A DNA stretch of 64,000 nucleotides from an uncultured Pontibacter sp. (GCF_947495565.1 NZ_CANLZM010000001.1:248001-312000), one strand, 5' to 3'; counted from the stretch's first letter, positions 28,162 to 36,430 are shown. A program made the numbers and translations. Notes: generated by a model not told the origin, from the sequence alone.

Positions 28162-29504
28162 TCCTGTACGATTTCTTCCTTGGGCCAGGTAAAAGAAAAC
28201 CGGCTGCCCCTCCCTTGGGAGTCAACCCATATATTGCCGCCTTTTTCTTCTATAATTTTCCGGACAATAGAAAGCCCAAGCCCGGAGCTATCCGGCCTCG
28301 ACATAGCATTGCCTGATTCATACATACTGAAAATCTGGTGCTGCGCCTCTTCGGCAATTCCCGGGCCGTTATCCTCCACTGTAAAGTATAGCCAATCCTG
28401 CTGAGCCTCAAAATTGATGCGGACAAATGCCTTTTCCGGCTGGTCGTGGTACTTTATAGCATTGCCCAGCAGGTTGCTGAACACCTGGTAAAGGTATATT
28501 TCCTGAGTGTAAAGTATAGGCAGCTCTGGCTGAACATCTATTTTAAATAATGGCGGCACATTAAGCGAAGAGATAACCTGGTGCAGCAGCACCTGCATAT
28601 CAATTACTTTTTTAGGCAAGTTGTGGTGCCCCGCCAACGAGTAAGCAAGTATGCCTGTTATCAGGCGGTCCATTTTCTGAGTCTGCTGACGAAGCATCGG
28701 GAAAACATGGTTAGCCTCCTCCAACTGTCCGGCCTCCAGGCACGCCTCCAGTGCGGTTGCAATTCCGTTGATGTTCTGCAGCGGCGCGCGCAGGTCATGC
28801 GACACGGTGTGTGCAAAGGCATCCAAGTGCTGGTTAATATCTTGCAGGATGAGGTTTTTCTTCTCCCGCTCGTCCAGCAGCTGGTTAATCTCTTGGTTAG
28901 ACTTCTGTAGCTGTGTGTTCAATCGCCGGATCTCTTGTAGCTGTTGCTCTGCCTCCAGGTTTCTGATGCGAAGTTGTTCCAGTACCTCCAGGAGCTGCAT
29001 GTTCTGAGTCTTGATCTCGGCATAAGGAGATATGTCTGCTTCACGCTCAAATTCTAAAGCCCACTTCTCTAAAGTATCTTTGCTGATGCTCGGGCCGGTG
29101 GCCGGAAGTTTTTTCAGGAGCTTTACACGGGTACCTTTTGCAAAATCGCTCTCTATCTCAAACAAGTCGGACAGCTTTTTTGAGTTGATGATTCCGGAGC
29201 CGCGGGAGTTGATTTTATAAGCCCTGTTTTCAAGTATAAGATCAAGGTTGCCGATGCCTCGCCCTCTATCAGTTACAAAAGCTTCCAGGTACTTAAAGCC
29301 GCTGACTTCTGATATGTTAAACTGTATGGTGCCGCTGCCAACATGCTCCACCACGTTGCGGCAAATCTCAGAAACGGCCGTAGCAAACTTGGTCTGGTTG
29401 GCTTGTTGCAAACCTAGCCGCTCAGAAAGCTGCATGGCTCTCTTGTAAGCCAGTACTACATCCAGCTCGTTGTTAATATTTATTTTAAGTATACTAAGCT
29501 GCAT
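28155..29504 (-). CDS. histidine kinase with an extra N-terminal RsbW/RsbT-like ATPase domain
   Basis: 449 residues. Residues 1-135 form a GHKL ATPase of the anti-sigma/RsbT type (EICRNVVEH 46-54, TDRGRGIG 78-85, SRGSGIINSKKL 100-111). A coiled coil spans about 165-225. A HisKA domain follows with the phospho-acceptor His236 (SHDLRAPLQ), then a second GHKL domain (N-box NLLGN 344-348, G1 DNGPG 378-382, G2 SSGLGLS 406-412). There is no membrane segment, so it is a cytoplasmic kinase that could read the RsbS/RsbT state. It is the last gene of the stressosome operon, starting 5 bases downstream of the ATPase-phosphatase gene. Confidence 0.9.
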   Translation of the reverse strand: MQLSILKININNELDVVLAYKRAMQLSERLGLQQANQTKFATAVSEICRNVVEHVGSGTIQFNISEVSGFKYLEAFVTDRGRGIGNLDLILENRAYKINSRGSGIINSKKLSDLFEIESDFAKGTRVKLLKKLPATGPSISKDTLEKWALEFEREADISPYAEIKTQNMQLLEVLEQLRIRNLEAEQQLQEIRRLNTQLQKSNQEINQLLDEREKKNLILQDINQHLDAFAHTVSHDLRAPLQNINGIATALEACLEAGQLEEANHVFPMLRQQTQKMDRLITGILAYSLAGHHNLPKKVIDMQVLLHQVISSLNVPPLFKIDVQPELPILYTQEIYLYQVFSNLLGNAIKYHDQPEKAFVRINFEAQQDWLYFTVEDNGPGIAEEAQHQIFSMYESGNAMSRPDSSGLGLSIVRKIIEEKGGNIWVDSQGRGSRFSFTWPKEEIVQES

Positions 29505-29509
29505 TTTGC

Positions 29510-30553
29510 TTAACTTCTACTTTTACATACTACAACCAAAGAATCATCTGTTTGGCGACTATTGTCTTTGTAGAGCAAAGCTGCCACAGTGGTAGGTAAA
29601 TGGCGGTTTAAAGCCTGGTATTTGGTAAGATCCCACCTGGATTTGATTCCGTCTGAGTGTAGGATCAGCATACGGTGCCGTCCCCAATCAAGTTCCTGCT
29701 CGCTAAGTGTATTTGGGATATTGTGGCCTAAGATACCATTATAGGAGAACACGTTCTTATACGGGCTGCTGCCAAAGGTTGCATCGGGTGCATACAGTTT
29801 GCCTGCAATATTACCAATTCCGCAATAGCTCATGCGGTTGCTTGTTCCGCTGATGTTGGCCACAAAACCCACGGCACCACGTGTGCGCTTAATGTTATGA
29901 TGAATCAGGCGTAGGGCATCGGTAGGCAGAAGCGGGGGAGAAGAGGTAAACACCTGTGCGGCAAGCTCTGAGGCTTCGTGTGCGCTTGGGCCATGCCCCA
30001 GTCCATCCAGGGCTAGTATGTATACTTCAGTTTCCTTTTCAATGATAGCCAACCCATCGCCACAAACTGTTTCTTTAGGCTTAGGCACCATAACATAACC
30101 AATCTCGTGGTGCCTTGCAGGCTGTGTTGCAGAGGTGGTTTTAACAGGCTTTAAAATCCTGGAAAGTATAACCGTGCCGACTCCCTGCTGAGAGTAAAGG
30201 TCAAAAACGTCTGACTGTCTTTTTATGGCGCCAAGTCCTTCCCCAGCAGTGCCGAAAGTAGAAATTCCATCTTCCTGCATCCGGATTGGGTCAGTCATAC
30301 CAGGGCCGTTATCAAGGCTAATCACCTCTATACCCTCAGCCGGTGTGCCTCCTAATACGCGTAAGAGCAACTCACCACCCTGCACGGTATGCTTTACCAA
30401 GTTGGATACCATCTCGGCAACCACGATGTTGAGCTTTCCTACGTCGCTAACGGACATGCCGGCAGCAGCAGCTACACGCGCAATTTCTCGTTTAGCAATA
30501 CTGGCGTAAGATTTATCTGGTATAAGAAAACGTTGGTGTTGCTTAACGTCCAT
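29510..30553 (-). CDS. RsbT-like ATPase fused to a PP2C (RsbX/SpoIIE-type) phosphatase
   Basis: 347 residues. The N-terminal half (1-135) is a GHKL ATPase domain: E47...N51 in AEMVSNLVKH, G1 DNGPG 81-85, G2 GTAGEGLGAIKR 101-112. The C-terminal half (150-345) is a small PP2C domain with the metal-binding motifs CGDG 164-167, DGLGHG 183-188, HSDGIKSRW 299-307 and TDDSLVVV 335-342. RsbX in Bacillus dephosphorylates RsbR/RsbS to reset the stressosome, and this should be its counterpart. The gene overlaps rsbT by 11 bases. Confidence 0.9.
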   Translation of the reverse strand: MDVKQHQRFLIPDKSYASIAKREIARVAAAAGMSVSDVGKLNIVVAEMVSNLVKHTVQGGELLLRVLGGTPAEGIEVISLDNGPGMTDPIRMQEDGISTFGTAGEGLGAIKRQSDVFDLYSQQGVGTVILSRILKPVKTTSATQPARHHEIGYVMVPKPKETVCGDGLAIIEKETEVYILALDGLGHGPSAHEASELAAQVFTSSPPLLPTDALRLIHHNIKRTRGAVGFVANISGTSNRMSYCGIGNIAGKLYAPDATFGSSPYKNVFSYNGILGHNIPNTLSEQELDWGRHRMLILHSDGIKSRWDLTKYQALNRHLPTTVAALLYKDNSRQTDDSLVVVCKSRS

Positions 30554-30947
30554 GTTTCCAGTGTATTATTGTTACAGTGGTGCCTTCGCCCACTGCGCTC
30601 TTGATATCAAACTCATTTACGAGCCTTTTGGCGCCGGGCAGGCCGAGGCCCAAACTTTTTCCGGTAGAAAAACCGTCTCGCATAGCCTGCTGCACATCGG
30701 GTATACCTGGTCCCTGATCTTCAAAAATAAGCCTGATGCCTGACTGAGCGTTCTTGCTTATGGTTTCCAGCATTACTTTGCCGCCGTTGCCATACTTAAG
30801 CATATTCCGAACTAGTTCGCTGGCCGCAGTGATGAGCTTTGTCTGGTTTACCAGGCTCATACCTATTTTAGTGCTTAGCTCACGAACCCGGTTACGAAAG
30901 GGTACAACATCCTGCTCTCGCACGATTTGCATCGTGTCTTTAGTCAT
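30543..30947 (-). CDS. rsbT: stressosome switch kinase RsbT
   Basis: Small GHKL serine kinase that phosphorylates RsbS and RsbR and is released to act on a downstream target. ATP-site motifs: ELVRNMLKYG, EDQGPGIPD, and STGKSLGLGLPGAKRLVNEF. The ATG at 30947 gives 134 residues and an ATGACTAA overlap with the rsbS stop, the usual coupling; an ATG at 30956 would add three residues. In Bacillus RsbT activates the phosphatase RsbU, but no RsbU is in view here. Confidence 0.92.
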   Translation of the reverse strand: MTKDTMQIVREQDVVPFRNRVRELSTKIGMSLVNQTKLITAASELVRNMLKYGNGGKVMLETISKNAQSGIRLIFEDQGPGIPDVQQAMRDGFSTGKSLGLGLPGAKRLVNEFDIKSAVGEGTTVTIIHWKHGR

Positions 30948-31347
30948 TACAATCATCCGGGGCCTCCTCGTCTTCTTCAGGATCTTCTAAGATGCCTATT
31001 TTATCCTGTAAGAGCTCCATGCCTTTTTCTACATCGAGGGCAGTATAAACACCCTGTAATGTAAGGCCAAGCTCTACCAGCGTAATAGCTACGGCAGGCT
31101 GCATACCCACCACAACTGTTTCAGCATCCATGATCCGCGACATAGAGGCAATGTTGCCCAGAATGCGGCCCATAAAGGAATCTACTATACTAACTGCGGA
31201 AATATCGATGAGCACACCTCTTGCACCGGTCTTACTCACCATGCTGATCAGGTCGTTTTCGAGGTTCAGGGCTAACCGGTCATAAAGGTCTACTTGAATG
31301 GTGACCAGTAGGAACGGCCCCATTTTCAGAATAGGAATTCTCTCCAT
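30940..31347 (-). CDS. rsbS: stressosome scaffold protein RsbS (STAS domain)
   Basis: Single STAS domain of 135 residues that, with RsbR, builds the stressosome shell and holds RsbT. The start RIPILKMGPFLLVTIQVDLYD and the segment GVLIDISAVSIVDSFMGR match RsbS; Ser57 in VDSF corresponds to the phosphorylated Ser59 of Bacillus RsbS. An acidic tail (DPEEDEEAPDD, about 122-132) extends past the usual end. It lies 9 bases after rsbR and overlaps rsbT. Confidence 0.93.
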   Translation of the reverse strand: MERIPILKMGPFLLVTIQVDLYDRLALNLENDLISMVSKTGARGVLIDISAVSIVDSFMGRILGNIASMSRIMDAETVVVGMQPAVAITLVELGLTLQGVYTALDVEKGMELLQDKIGILEDPEEDEEAPDDCND

Positions 31348-31356
31348 TTTACTAAA

Positions 31357-32229
31357 CTATCGGCTAATGCTAAAGCCTGTTTTCTTACTACTGTTCCGAA
31401 CCTCTACGTTGCGCATGCTAAAGGCTAACTGCAGGGCAGTTGCCAAACTTGCTTTTGTTTTGATATTAGAGAGGTCAATGCCTAAATGCACGATAGTCTG
31501 TGCAATCTCTGCACGGATACCGCTAATAATACATTCAGCTCCCATTAGGCGGGTGGCGCTCACCGTTTTTATAAGGTGCTGGGCAACTAATGAGTCTACA
31601 GCTGGTACACCAGAGATATCAAGAATAGCAATGCTGCTACCTGTGTTCACAATCTCTTGCAACAGGTTCTCCATTACAATTTGAGTACGGGCGCTGTCTA
31701 ACGTTCCGATAATTGGAAGAGCAAGTATACCATCCCAAACACGGATAACAGGAGTAGATATCTCATTGATCTCATCCGTCTGGCGCAGGATCACTTCTTC
31801 ACGCCCTTTAATATAAGTCTCAAAAGTAACGACACTAAGGTTGTCTAATAACCTGTGGATAATGAGTAGCTCTTTGTAAAGTACTTCTGGCTGGTCGCTA
31901 TGCTTTTCTTCTAAAATAGCGCTTAGTGCCTGCTTAAGGCTCAATACATACATACCTGTCTCGCGGGGGCTAAAGCCTTGGCGGGCGCGGGTAATAGAAA
32001 TATCACTTAAGATTTCAATTACAGTTTCATATTCAGGAGCGTGAATATTATCTACGTTGCCTGTTGATGTGGCACGGGCAAGCGAACTGATAAGCTCATC
32101 AGACTGGCGACGCAGCTCCTCGTTTGATATTAAATCATCGCGGAGTGAATTGTCTTGTAGTTGATTTTGCATCCAAGTTTCCAGAATTTTACTCTTATTA
32201 TTCTGTAATAACTGAGCTGTTGTGTTCAT
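31357..32229 (-). CDS. rsbR: stressosome sensor RsbR-type protein (RsbRD-like N-terminus + STAS)
   Basis: 290 residues. The N-terminal helical part (about 1-150; KSKILETWMQNQ, SPRETGMYVLSLKQAL) resembles the RsbRD-type sensor region rather than the globin-like domain of Bacillus RsbRA. The C-terminal STAS domain (about 160-272) has DISGVPAVDSLVAQH and GIRAEIAQTIVHLGIDLS. Ser213 and Thr258 align with the RsbRA phosphosites Thr171 and Thr205. It is the first gene of the rsbR-rsbS-rsbT-phosphatase-kinase operon. The signal sensed is unknown. Confidence 0.9.
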   Translation of the reverse strand: MNTTAQLLQNNKSKILETWMQNQLQDNSLRDDLISNEELRRQSDELISSLARATSTGNVDNIHAPEYETVIEILSDISITRARQGFSPRETGMYVLSLKQALSAILEEKHSDQPEVLYKELLIIHRLLDNLSVVTFETYIKGREEVILRQTDEINEISTPVIRVWDGILALPIIGTLDSARTQIVMENLLQEIVNTGSSIAILDISGVPAVDSLVAQHLIKTVSATRLMGAECIISGIRAEIAQTIVHLGIDLSNIKTKASLATALQLAFSMRNVEVRNSSKKTGFSISR

Positions 32230-32706
32230 AATAAAGGGTTAGCCGATGTATACTAGGTATAGGTGTAAAATGATTTGGTACGATAAGCTTAAAGATATAA
32301 AATATATGTTTAACTACAGCACTTAACTTTTGTTGAGGTTGGCTGCATGTGTTTACACTTTGCTGTATATCAATAATATAGATAATTTTTTAGTTAGTTG
32401 GTAGCGCAAAGTATATGTCAAACCGGATCAAAAATTTAATATACTTAAAGCCTTTTGAGCTGAAATACGGCAAAAGGTTAATGTTAAAAGCTTAAATATT
32501 AACTTCTTGGTAACACTTCAGTATCTATGCAGGTGAGTTAGCTGTCAGTTGTGGAGAGTTTCAAAAATCTGCCACTCAGTATATTGCCGGATAATTTTCA
32601 TGCGCTCAATTCGATTTTAAAATGTACAAAAATTGTTTTTTAGACAAACCTAAAACTATACTTTTGAGTATTGAACATTGTAAGAATGTATGTCTAAAAA
32701 GTAATT
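32230..32706. other. divergent regulatory region between rsbR and the TonB receptor
   Basis: 477 AT-rich bases without a credible gene. It carries the TonB-receptor promoter and candidate operator at its right end (listed separately) and a small hairpin CCTTTTG/CAAAAGG (32451-32457 and 32471-32477). No TAnnTTTG box was found facing rsbR, so the stressosome promoter is not located; a different sigma factor is possible. Confidence 0.45.
32633..32666 (+). promoter_or_regulatory. TonB-receptor promoter with internal metal-regulator-like operator
   Basis: TTG (32633-32635) and TACTTTTG (32659-32666) are 23 bases apart and match the Bacteroidota promoter. Between them lies TTTTAG-ACAAAC-CTAAAA (32638-32655), an inverted repeat with 6-bp arms resembling DtxR/MntR-family boxes. 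A second half-site, TGTCTAAAAA (32691-32700), is an exact inverted copy of 32637-32646. Binding there would block RNA polymerase. The regulator identity is inferred from motif shape only. Confidence 0.6.
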
Positions 32707-34995
32707 ATGAAACACCTCAATACGCTTATTTTATTATTAACGGTTTTCTCCGTGCAGGTAGTGGCGCAGAAAGGCAGCATTAGCGGCTATGTTCGCTCGG
32801 CAGACAGCCCGCTGGAGTTTGTGAACGTGGGGTTGAAAAATACCAGCTTGGGCGCCTCCACAAACCAGAACGGATACTTTAGCATCAAAGAAGTGCCCTA
32901 TGGCACCTACGAAATCACTACTTCCTTTATAGGTTTTGAAACGCAAACAAAACGGGTTGTTGTTAGCAGCCAAAACCCTCAGGGCACAGTTAATTTTAAC
33001 TTAAAAGAGGCTGCCGCCCGGATAAGCGAGGTTGTGATTTCGGGTACAATGAAGGAAATGACAAAGCTGGAGAGCCCAGTGCCGGTGGAGGTTTACACTA
33101 CGGAATTTTTTAAAGCCAACCCAACTCCCTCTGTGTTCGAGTCTATGCAGCACGTGAACGGCGTGCGGCCACAGCTTAATTGCAACGTGTGCAACACCGG
33201 CGACATACACATAAACGGGCTTGAGGGGCCTTATACGATGGTGATGATCGACGGCATGCCCATAGTAAGCGGGCTCTCCACAGTATATGGGTTAACCGGT
33301 ATCCCGCAGTCGCTGATGGAGCGGGTGGAGGTTGTAAAAGGCCCGGCCTCCACGCTCTACGGTTCTGAGGCTGTGGGAGGCTTGATTAACATTATTACTA
33401 AAAAGCCGTCTTCCGCGCCGCTTACCGCTGTAGATGTGTTCGGCACAAGTTGGGGCGAGGTAAACGCTGATGTGGGGATGCGCTACGCCGCCGCAAATAA
33501 AGCGCAGGGCCTGTTAGGGGTAAATTACTTTAACTATCAGAACCCTATTGATAACAACAGCGACAACTTTACTGATGTAACACTGCAGAACCGTATTTCA
33601 GTATTCAACAAACTGAGCTTTGCGCGCAAGAGCAATAAGCCTTTCTCGGTGGCAGGCCGCTATGTGTACGAAGATCGCTGGGGCGGCGAGATGAACTGGA
33701 ATAGCGAGAACCGTGGAGGGGAAGAGGTATACGGCGAGAGCATTTATACCAGCCGCTGGGAAGCTTTCGGGACTTATCAGCTACCGGTGGATGAAGTCAT
33801 CAATTTCCAGTTCAGCGCTAACGGGCATGACCATAACTCTGTGTATGGCACCACTTTGTATTACGCCAACCAGTACATCGGCTTCGGGCAGCTGACCTGG
33901 AACAGGCTTTTTGGTAGAAAACATGATGTGCTGATGGGCCTGGCTTACCGCTATACTTACTACGACGACAACACGCCAGCCACAGCCGAAGCCGACGGTG
34001 CCGGAAATGAGCCTTCGGTGACGCACCTGCCGGGCCTCTTTCTCCAGGACGAGATCATCCTGAACGAGCAGAACAAAATCCTGCTTGGTGCCCGCTACGA
34101 TTATAACAGCCTGCACGGCAACATTTTTACGCCCCGCCTCAACTATAAATGGACCTCTGAAAACAAAAATAACGTAGTGCGCCTGAGCGTGGGCAACGGC
34201 TACCGCGTAGCCAATGTGTTCACTGAAGACCATGCTGCCCTGACCGGTGCCCGTGAGGTGGTATTTGAAGGGGAGCTGGACCCGGAAACATCCTGGAACG
34301 CGAACCTGAATGTGGTAAAGCAAATTTATACCGGCAACAATTCCTTTATCGGTCTGGATGGGAGTCTTTTTTATACTTATTTCAACAACCGCATTGTGCC
34401 TGATTATGAAACAGACCCGAACAAGATCTTTTACAGCAACCTGATGGGCTCAGCCGTTTCGAAGGGAGTGTCTCTGAACCTGGATATGGCCTGGACGAAC
34501 GGCTTGAAAATATTGGCTGGCGTTACTGCCATGGACGTTACGCTGGAGGAGAACGGTAAGCGCAGAAGGCAGCTGCTGACCGAGCAGTTTACTGGCGTCT
34601 GGAATGTTGGCTATACTTTTCTTAGGGCGGGCCTGACGGTAGATTATACCGGTAACCTGTACGGGCCTATGCGCCTGCCTCTGCTTGGGGAGCTGGATGA
34701 CCGCCAAGAGTACTCCCCCTGGTGGAGTTTACAGAACATACAGCTTACCAAAGCCTTCGGCAGCCAATGGGAAGTATACGGGGGCGTGAAAAACCTGCTC
34801 AACTTCACGCCTCCGGCCAACAGCATTGCCCGCTCCTTCGACCCCTTCGATAAAGAAGTGCAGTTTGACGACCAGGGGCAGGTGGTTCCGACTCTCAATA
34901 ATCCTAACGCGCTCACTTTTGACCCTTCCTATGTATATGCGCCTAACCAAGGCATCAGAGGGTTCCTGGGCGTCCGTTATACTTTGAGCAAATGA
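32707..34995 (+). CDS. TonB-dependent outer-membrane receptor
   Basis: 762-residue beta-barrel importer. Signal peptide about 1-20 (VQVVAQ), carboxypeptidase-like regulatory domain (GSISGYVRSADSPLEFVNV, about 22-105), plug (about 125-230) with two cysteines in LNCNVCNTGDIHINGL and the TonB-plug segment VVKGPASTLYGSEAVGG, then the barrel ending in GVRYTLSK with a terminal-strand pattern. The CxxC pair in the plug suggests a metal or metal chelate, in line with the DtxR/MntR-like operator in its promoter. It is coupled by ATGA to a thioredoxin-like gene. Confidence 0.93.
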   Translation: MKHLNTLILLLTVFSVQVVAQKGSISGYVRSADSPLEFVNVGLKNTSLGASTNQNGYFSIKEVPYGTYEITTSFIGFETQTKRVVVSSQNPQGTVNFNLKEAAARISEVVISGTMKEMTKLESPVPVEVYTTEFFKANPTPSVFESMQHVNGVRPQLNCNVCNTGDIHINGLEGPYTMVMIDGMPIVSGLSTVYGLTGIPQSLMERVEVVKGPASTLYGSEAVGGLINIITKKPSSAPLTAVDVFGTSWGEVNADVGMRYAAANKAQGLLGVNYFNYQNPIDNNSDNFTDVTLQNRISVFNKLSFARKSNKPFSVAGRYVYEDRWGGEMNWNSENRGGEEVYGESIYTSRWEAFGTYQLPVDEVINFQFSANGHDHNSVYGTTLYYANQYIGFGQLTWNRLFGRKHDVLMGLAYRYTYYDDNTPATAEADGAGNEPSVTHLPGLFLQDEIILNEQNKILLGARYDYNSLHGNIFTPRLNYKWTSENKNNVVRLSVGNGYRVANVFTEDHAALTGAREVVFEGELDPETSWNANLNVVKQIYTGNNSFIGLDGSLFYTYFNNRIVPDYETDPNKIFYSNLMGSAVSKGVSLNLDMAWTNGLKILAGVTAMDVTLEENGKRRRQLLTEQFTGVWNVGYTFLRAGLTVDYTGNLYGPMRLPLLGELDDRQEYSPWWSLQNIQLTKAFGSQWEVYGGVKNLLNFTPPANSIARSFDPFDKEVQFDDQGQVVPTLNNPNALTFDPSYVYAPNQGIRGFLGVRYTLSK

Positions 34996-35491
34996 TAATA
35001 CTTCGCCTGCTGACCATACTTCTATTGACTCTCTGCCTGCAGACAAACGCACAGGGCAGTCTGTCAACTGGACTGATTTTGAGCATCTGGGCGACAGCCT
35101 GCGCAGAGAAAGAAAACCGCTGCTGATCTTCACCCAGACCGATTGGTGCAAATTCTGTAAAATGCAGGAGCACATCACTTTCATGGACAATGCTTTGGTG
35201 CAGGAGCTGAATAAAAGGTTTTACTGCCTGCGCCTGCATGGTGAGAGCAAAGCTAAGATTAGTTTTTTGGGTAAAATATACTGCTACCAACTCAACGGGT
35301 ACCATGAATTGGCCGAAATGTTGGCCCGAGCGAACGGTGAAGTTACTTTCCCGACTACAGTGGTGTTCTTGGATAACCCGCAGGTTTTGATCAGGTATAG
35401 CGGGTATATAGGGCCGGAGGAGTCAAGGAGTTTTTTGAAAAGCTACATCGCCAAGAAAACCGATGAGCGGGGTAACTCCCAAAATGAGTAA
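34992..35491 (+). pseudogene. thioredoxin-family periplasmic protein, frameshifted
   Basis: The ATG at 34992 overlaps the receptor stop (ATGA) and encodes a good signal peptide (MIILRLLTILLLTLCLQTNA, then QG), but that frame stops soon after. From about 35057 the thioredoxin domain continues one frame back: VNWTDFEHLGDSL, PLLIFTQTDWCKFCKMQEH with the redox pair CKFC, and FPTTVVFLDNPQV to the stop at 35491. The domain frame has no start codon before the ATG at 35162, which would cut off the signal and the CxxC. Restoring one G in the GGG run at 35054-35056 joins the parts as AQGQSVNW. Either a real mutation or a sequencing error. Confidence 0.82.
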
Positions 35492-35619
35492 GCTGGGCTG
35501 TTACAATTTACTGTAAGTGCTGCGACAGTGGGCCTACATTTTCCTTATTAGTTGTCATTTCACTTAAATTGTCTCTGATATTGTAAGCAGTAGTAAACCG
35601 ATTAATGTGAATACGGCAA

Positions 35620-35656
35620 CAAAAAAGCGCTAACTACTTTAGAAGTAATTAGCGCT
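35620..35656 (-). terminator. terminator downstream of tRNA-Arg
   Basis: On the minus strand a 14-bp stem with one mismatch (AGCGCTAATTACTT against AAGTAGTTAGCGCT; plus-strand arms 35626-35639 and 35643-35656) is followed by six T. It lies 14 bases downstream of the tRNA. Confidence 0.8.
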
Positions 35657-35669
35657 GAAATTATACTTG

Positions 35670-35743
35670 TGCACCCGAGAGGATTCGAACCCCTAACCCT
35701 CGGAGCCGAAATCCGATATTCTATCCAATTGAACTACGGGTGC
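35670..35743 (-). tRNA. tRNA-Arg (anticodon TCG)
   Basis: The minus strand folds as a full cloverleaf: acceptor GCACCCG/CGGGTGC, D-arm beginning GTTC, anticodon stem TCGGA/TCCGA with loop TTTCGGC giving anticodon TCG (CGA codons), a five-base variable loop, and the T-arm loop TTCGAAT. The discriminator base is A and CCA is not encoded, as is common in this phylum. It is a lone tRNA with its own terminator. Confidence 0.92.
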
Positions 35744-35896
35744 AAAGAGTATGCAAAAATAGCAAGTAAACCCACAATACGAAACATCTGTTAATAAAAT
35801 ATGCTAAAATCTGCTATATAAGTTACTTCCCAAAACATTGCTGCTTATTCTGTAGTTAAACCTACCAACGATAGTAAATTTAAATAGCTGAAAACT

Positions 35897-36313
35897 ATGA
35901 AGAAACTGTATACGGCAGAGGTTACTGCTACCGGAGGCCGTCGTGGTCAAGTTACATCCTCAGACGGTATTATAGACATGAAATTAGCGCTTCCTGAAGG
36001 CTTAGGAGGGCAGGGGGGCGCAACTAACCCAGAACAGTTATTTGCCGCAGGGTATGCTGCCTGTTTCCAGAGCGCATTATTGGTAGTAGCTGGTAAGCAT
36101 CATTTACGCCTTGACCCGGAATCTACCGTGTCGGCGCACGTAGACCTGAACCAGAACGAGGATGGTGGCTATGGCCTAAGCGTGAAACTTGAAGTAGATA
36201 TCAAGGGAGTAGAAAAAGACAAAGCAAAGGAACTGGTAGACGAAGCGCACCAGATTTGCCCGTACTCCATTGGCACTCGCGGTAATATAGAAGTTGACCT
36301 GCACGTAGTGTAG
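35897..36313 (+). CDS. organic hydroperoxide resistance protein (Ohr/OsmC family)
   Basis: 138-residue cytoplasmic thiol peroxidase that reduces organic and fatty-acid hydroperoxides. The start YTAEVTATGGRRGQVTSSDG and GGATNPEQLFAAGYAACFQSAL are Ohr signatures. The peroxidatic cysteine is in AACFQS and the resolving cysteine in ICPYS. The separation of the two and the N-terminal motif favour Ohr over OsmC. No adjacent OhrR gene is seen. It is monocistronic and followed by two hairpins. Confidence 0.93.
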   Translation: MKKLYTAEVTATGGRRGQVTSSDGIIDMKLALPEGLGGQGGATNPEQLFAAGYAACFQSALLVVAGKHHLRLDPESTVSAHVDLNQNEDGGYGLSVKLEVDIKGVEKDKAKELVDEAHQICPYSIGTRGNIEVDLHVV

Positions 36314-36325
36314 CAAGTATAAAAA

Positions 36326-36416
36326 GGTTTAGATGGTCAGTTGAGCTAGAATCAACTGCCAATCTAAACCAAGTATAACTAAAAAGGGCTGCCAAAACTG
36401 GCAGCCCTTTTTAGTT
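36326..36416. terminator. tandem hairpins between ohr and sucC
   Basis: First hairpin: 36326-36344 pairs with 36352-36370 (19 bp, two mismatches). Second hairpin: 36377-36393 pairs exactly with 36400-36416 (17 bp, loop AAAACT), with A and T runs outside, so it can terminate both ohr and the convergent sucC. AAGTATA words lie just before each hairpin. Confidence 0.88.
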
Positions 36417-36430
36417 ATTTAGTAAGCGGA

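Noticed and set aside
32560-32590. GCCACT near the TonB receptor, considered as a cobalamin riboswitch B12 box
   Set aside because: The surrounding conserved blocks of the riboswitch are missing and the promoter lies downstream of it, so it would not be transcribed with the receptor.
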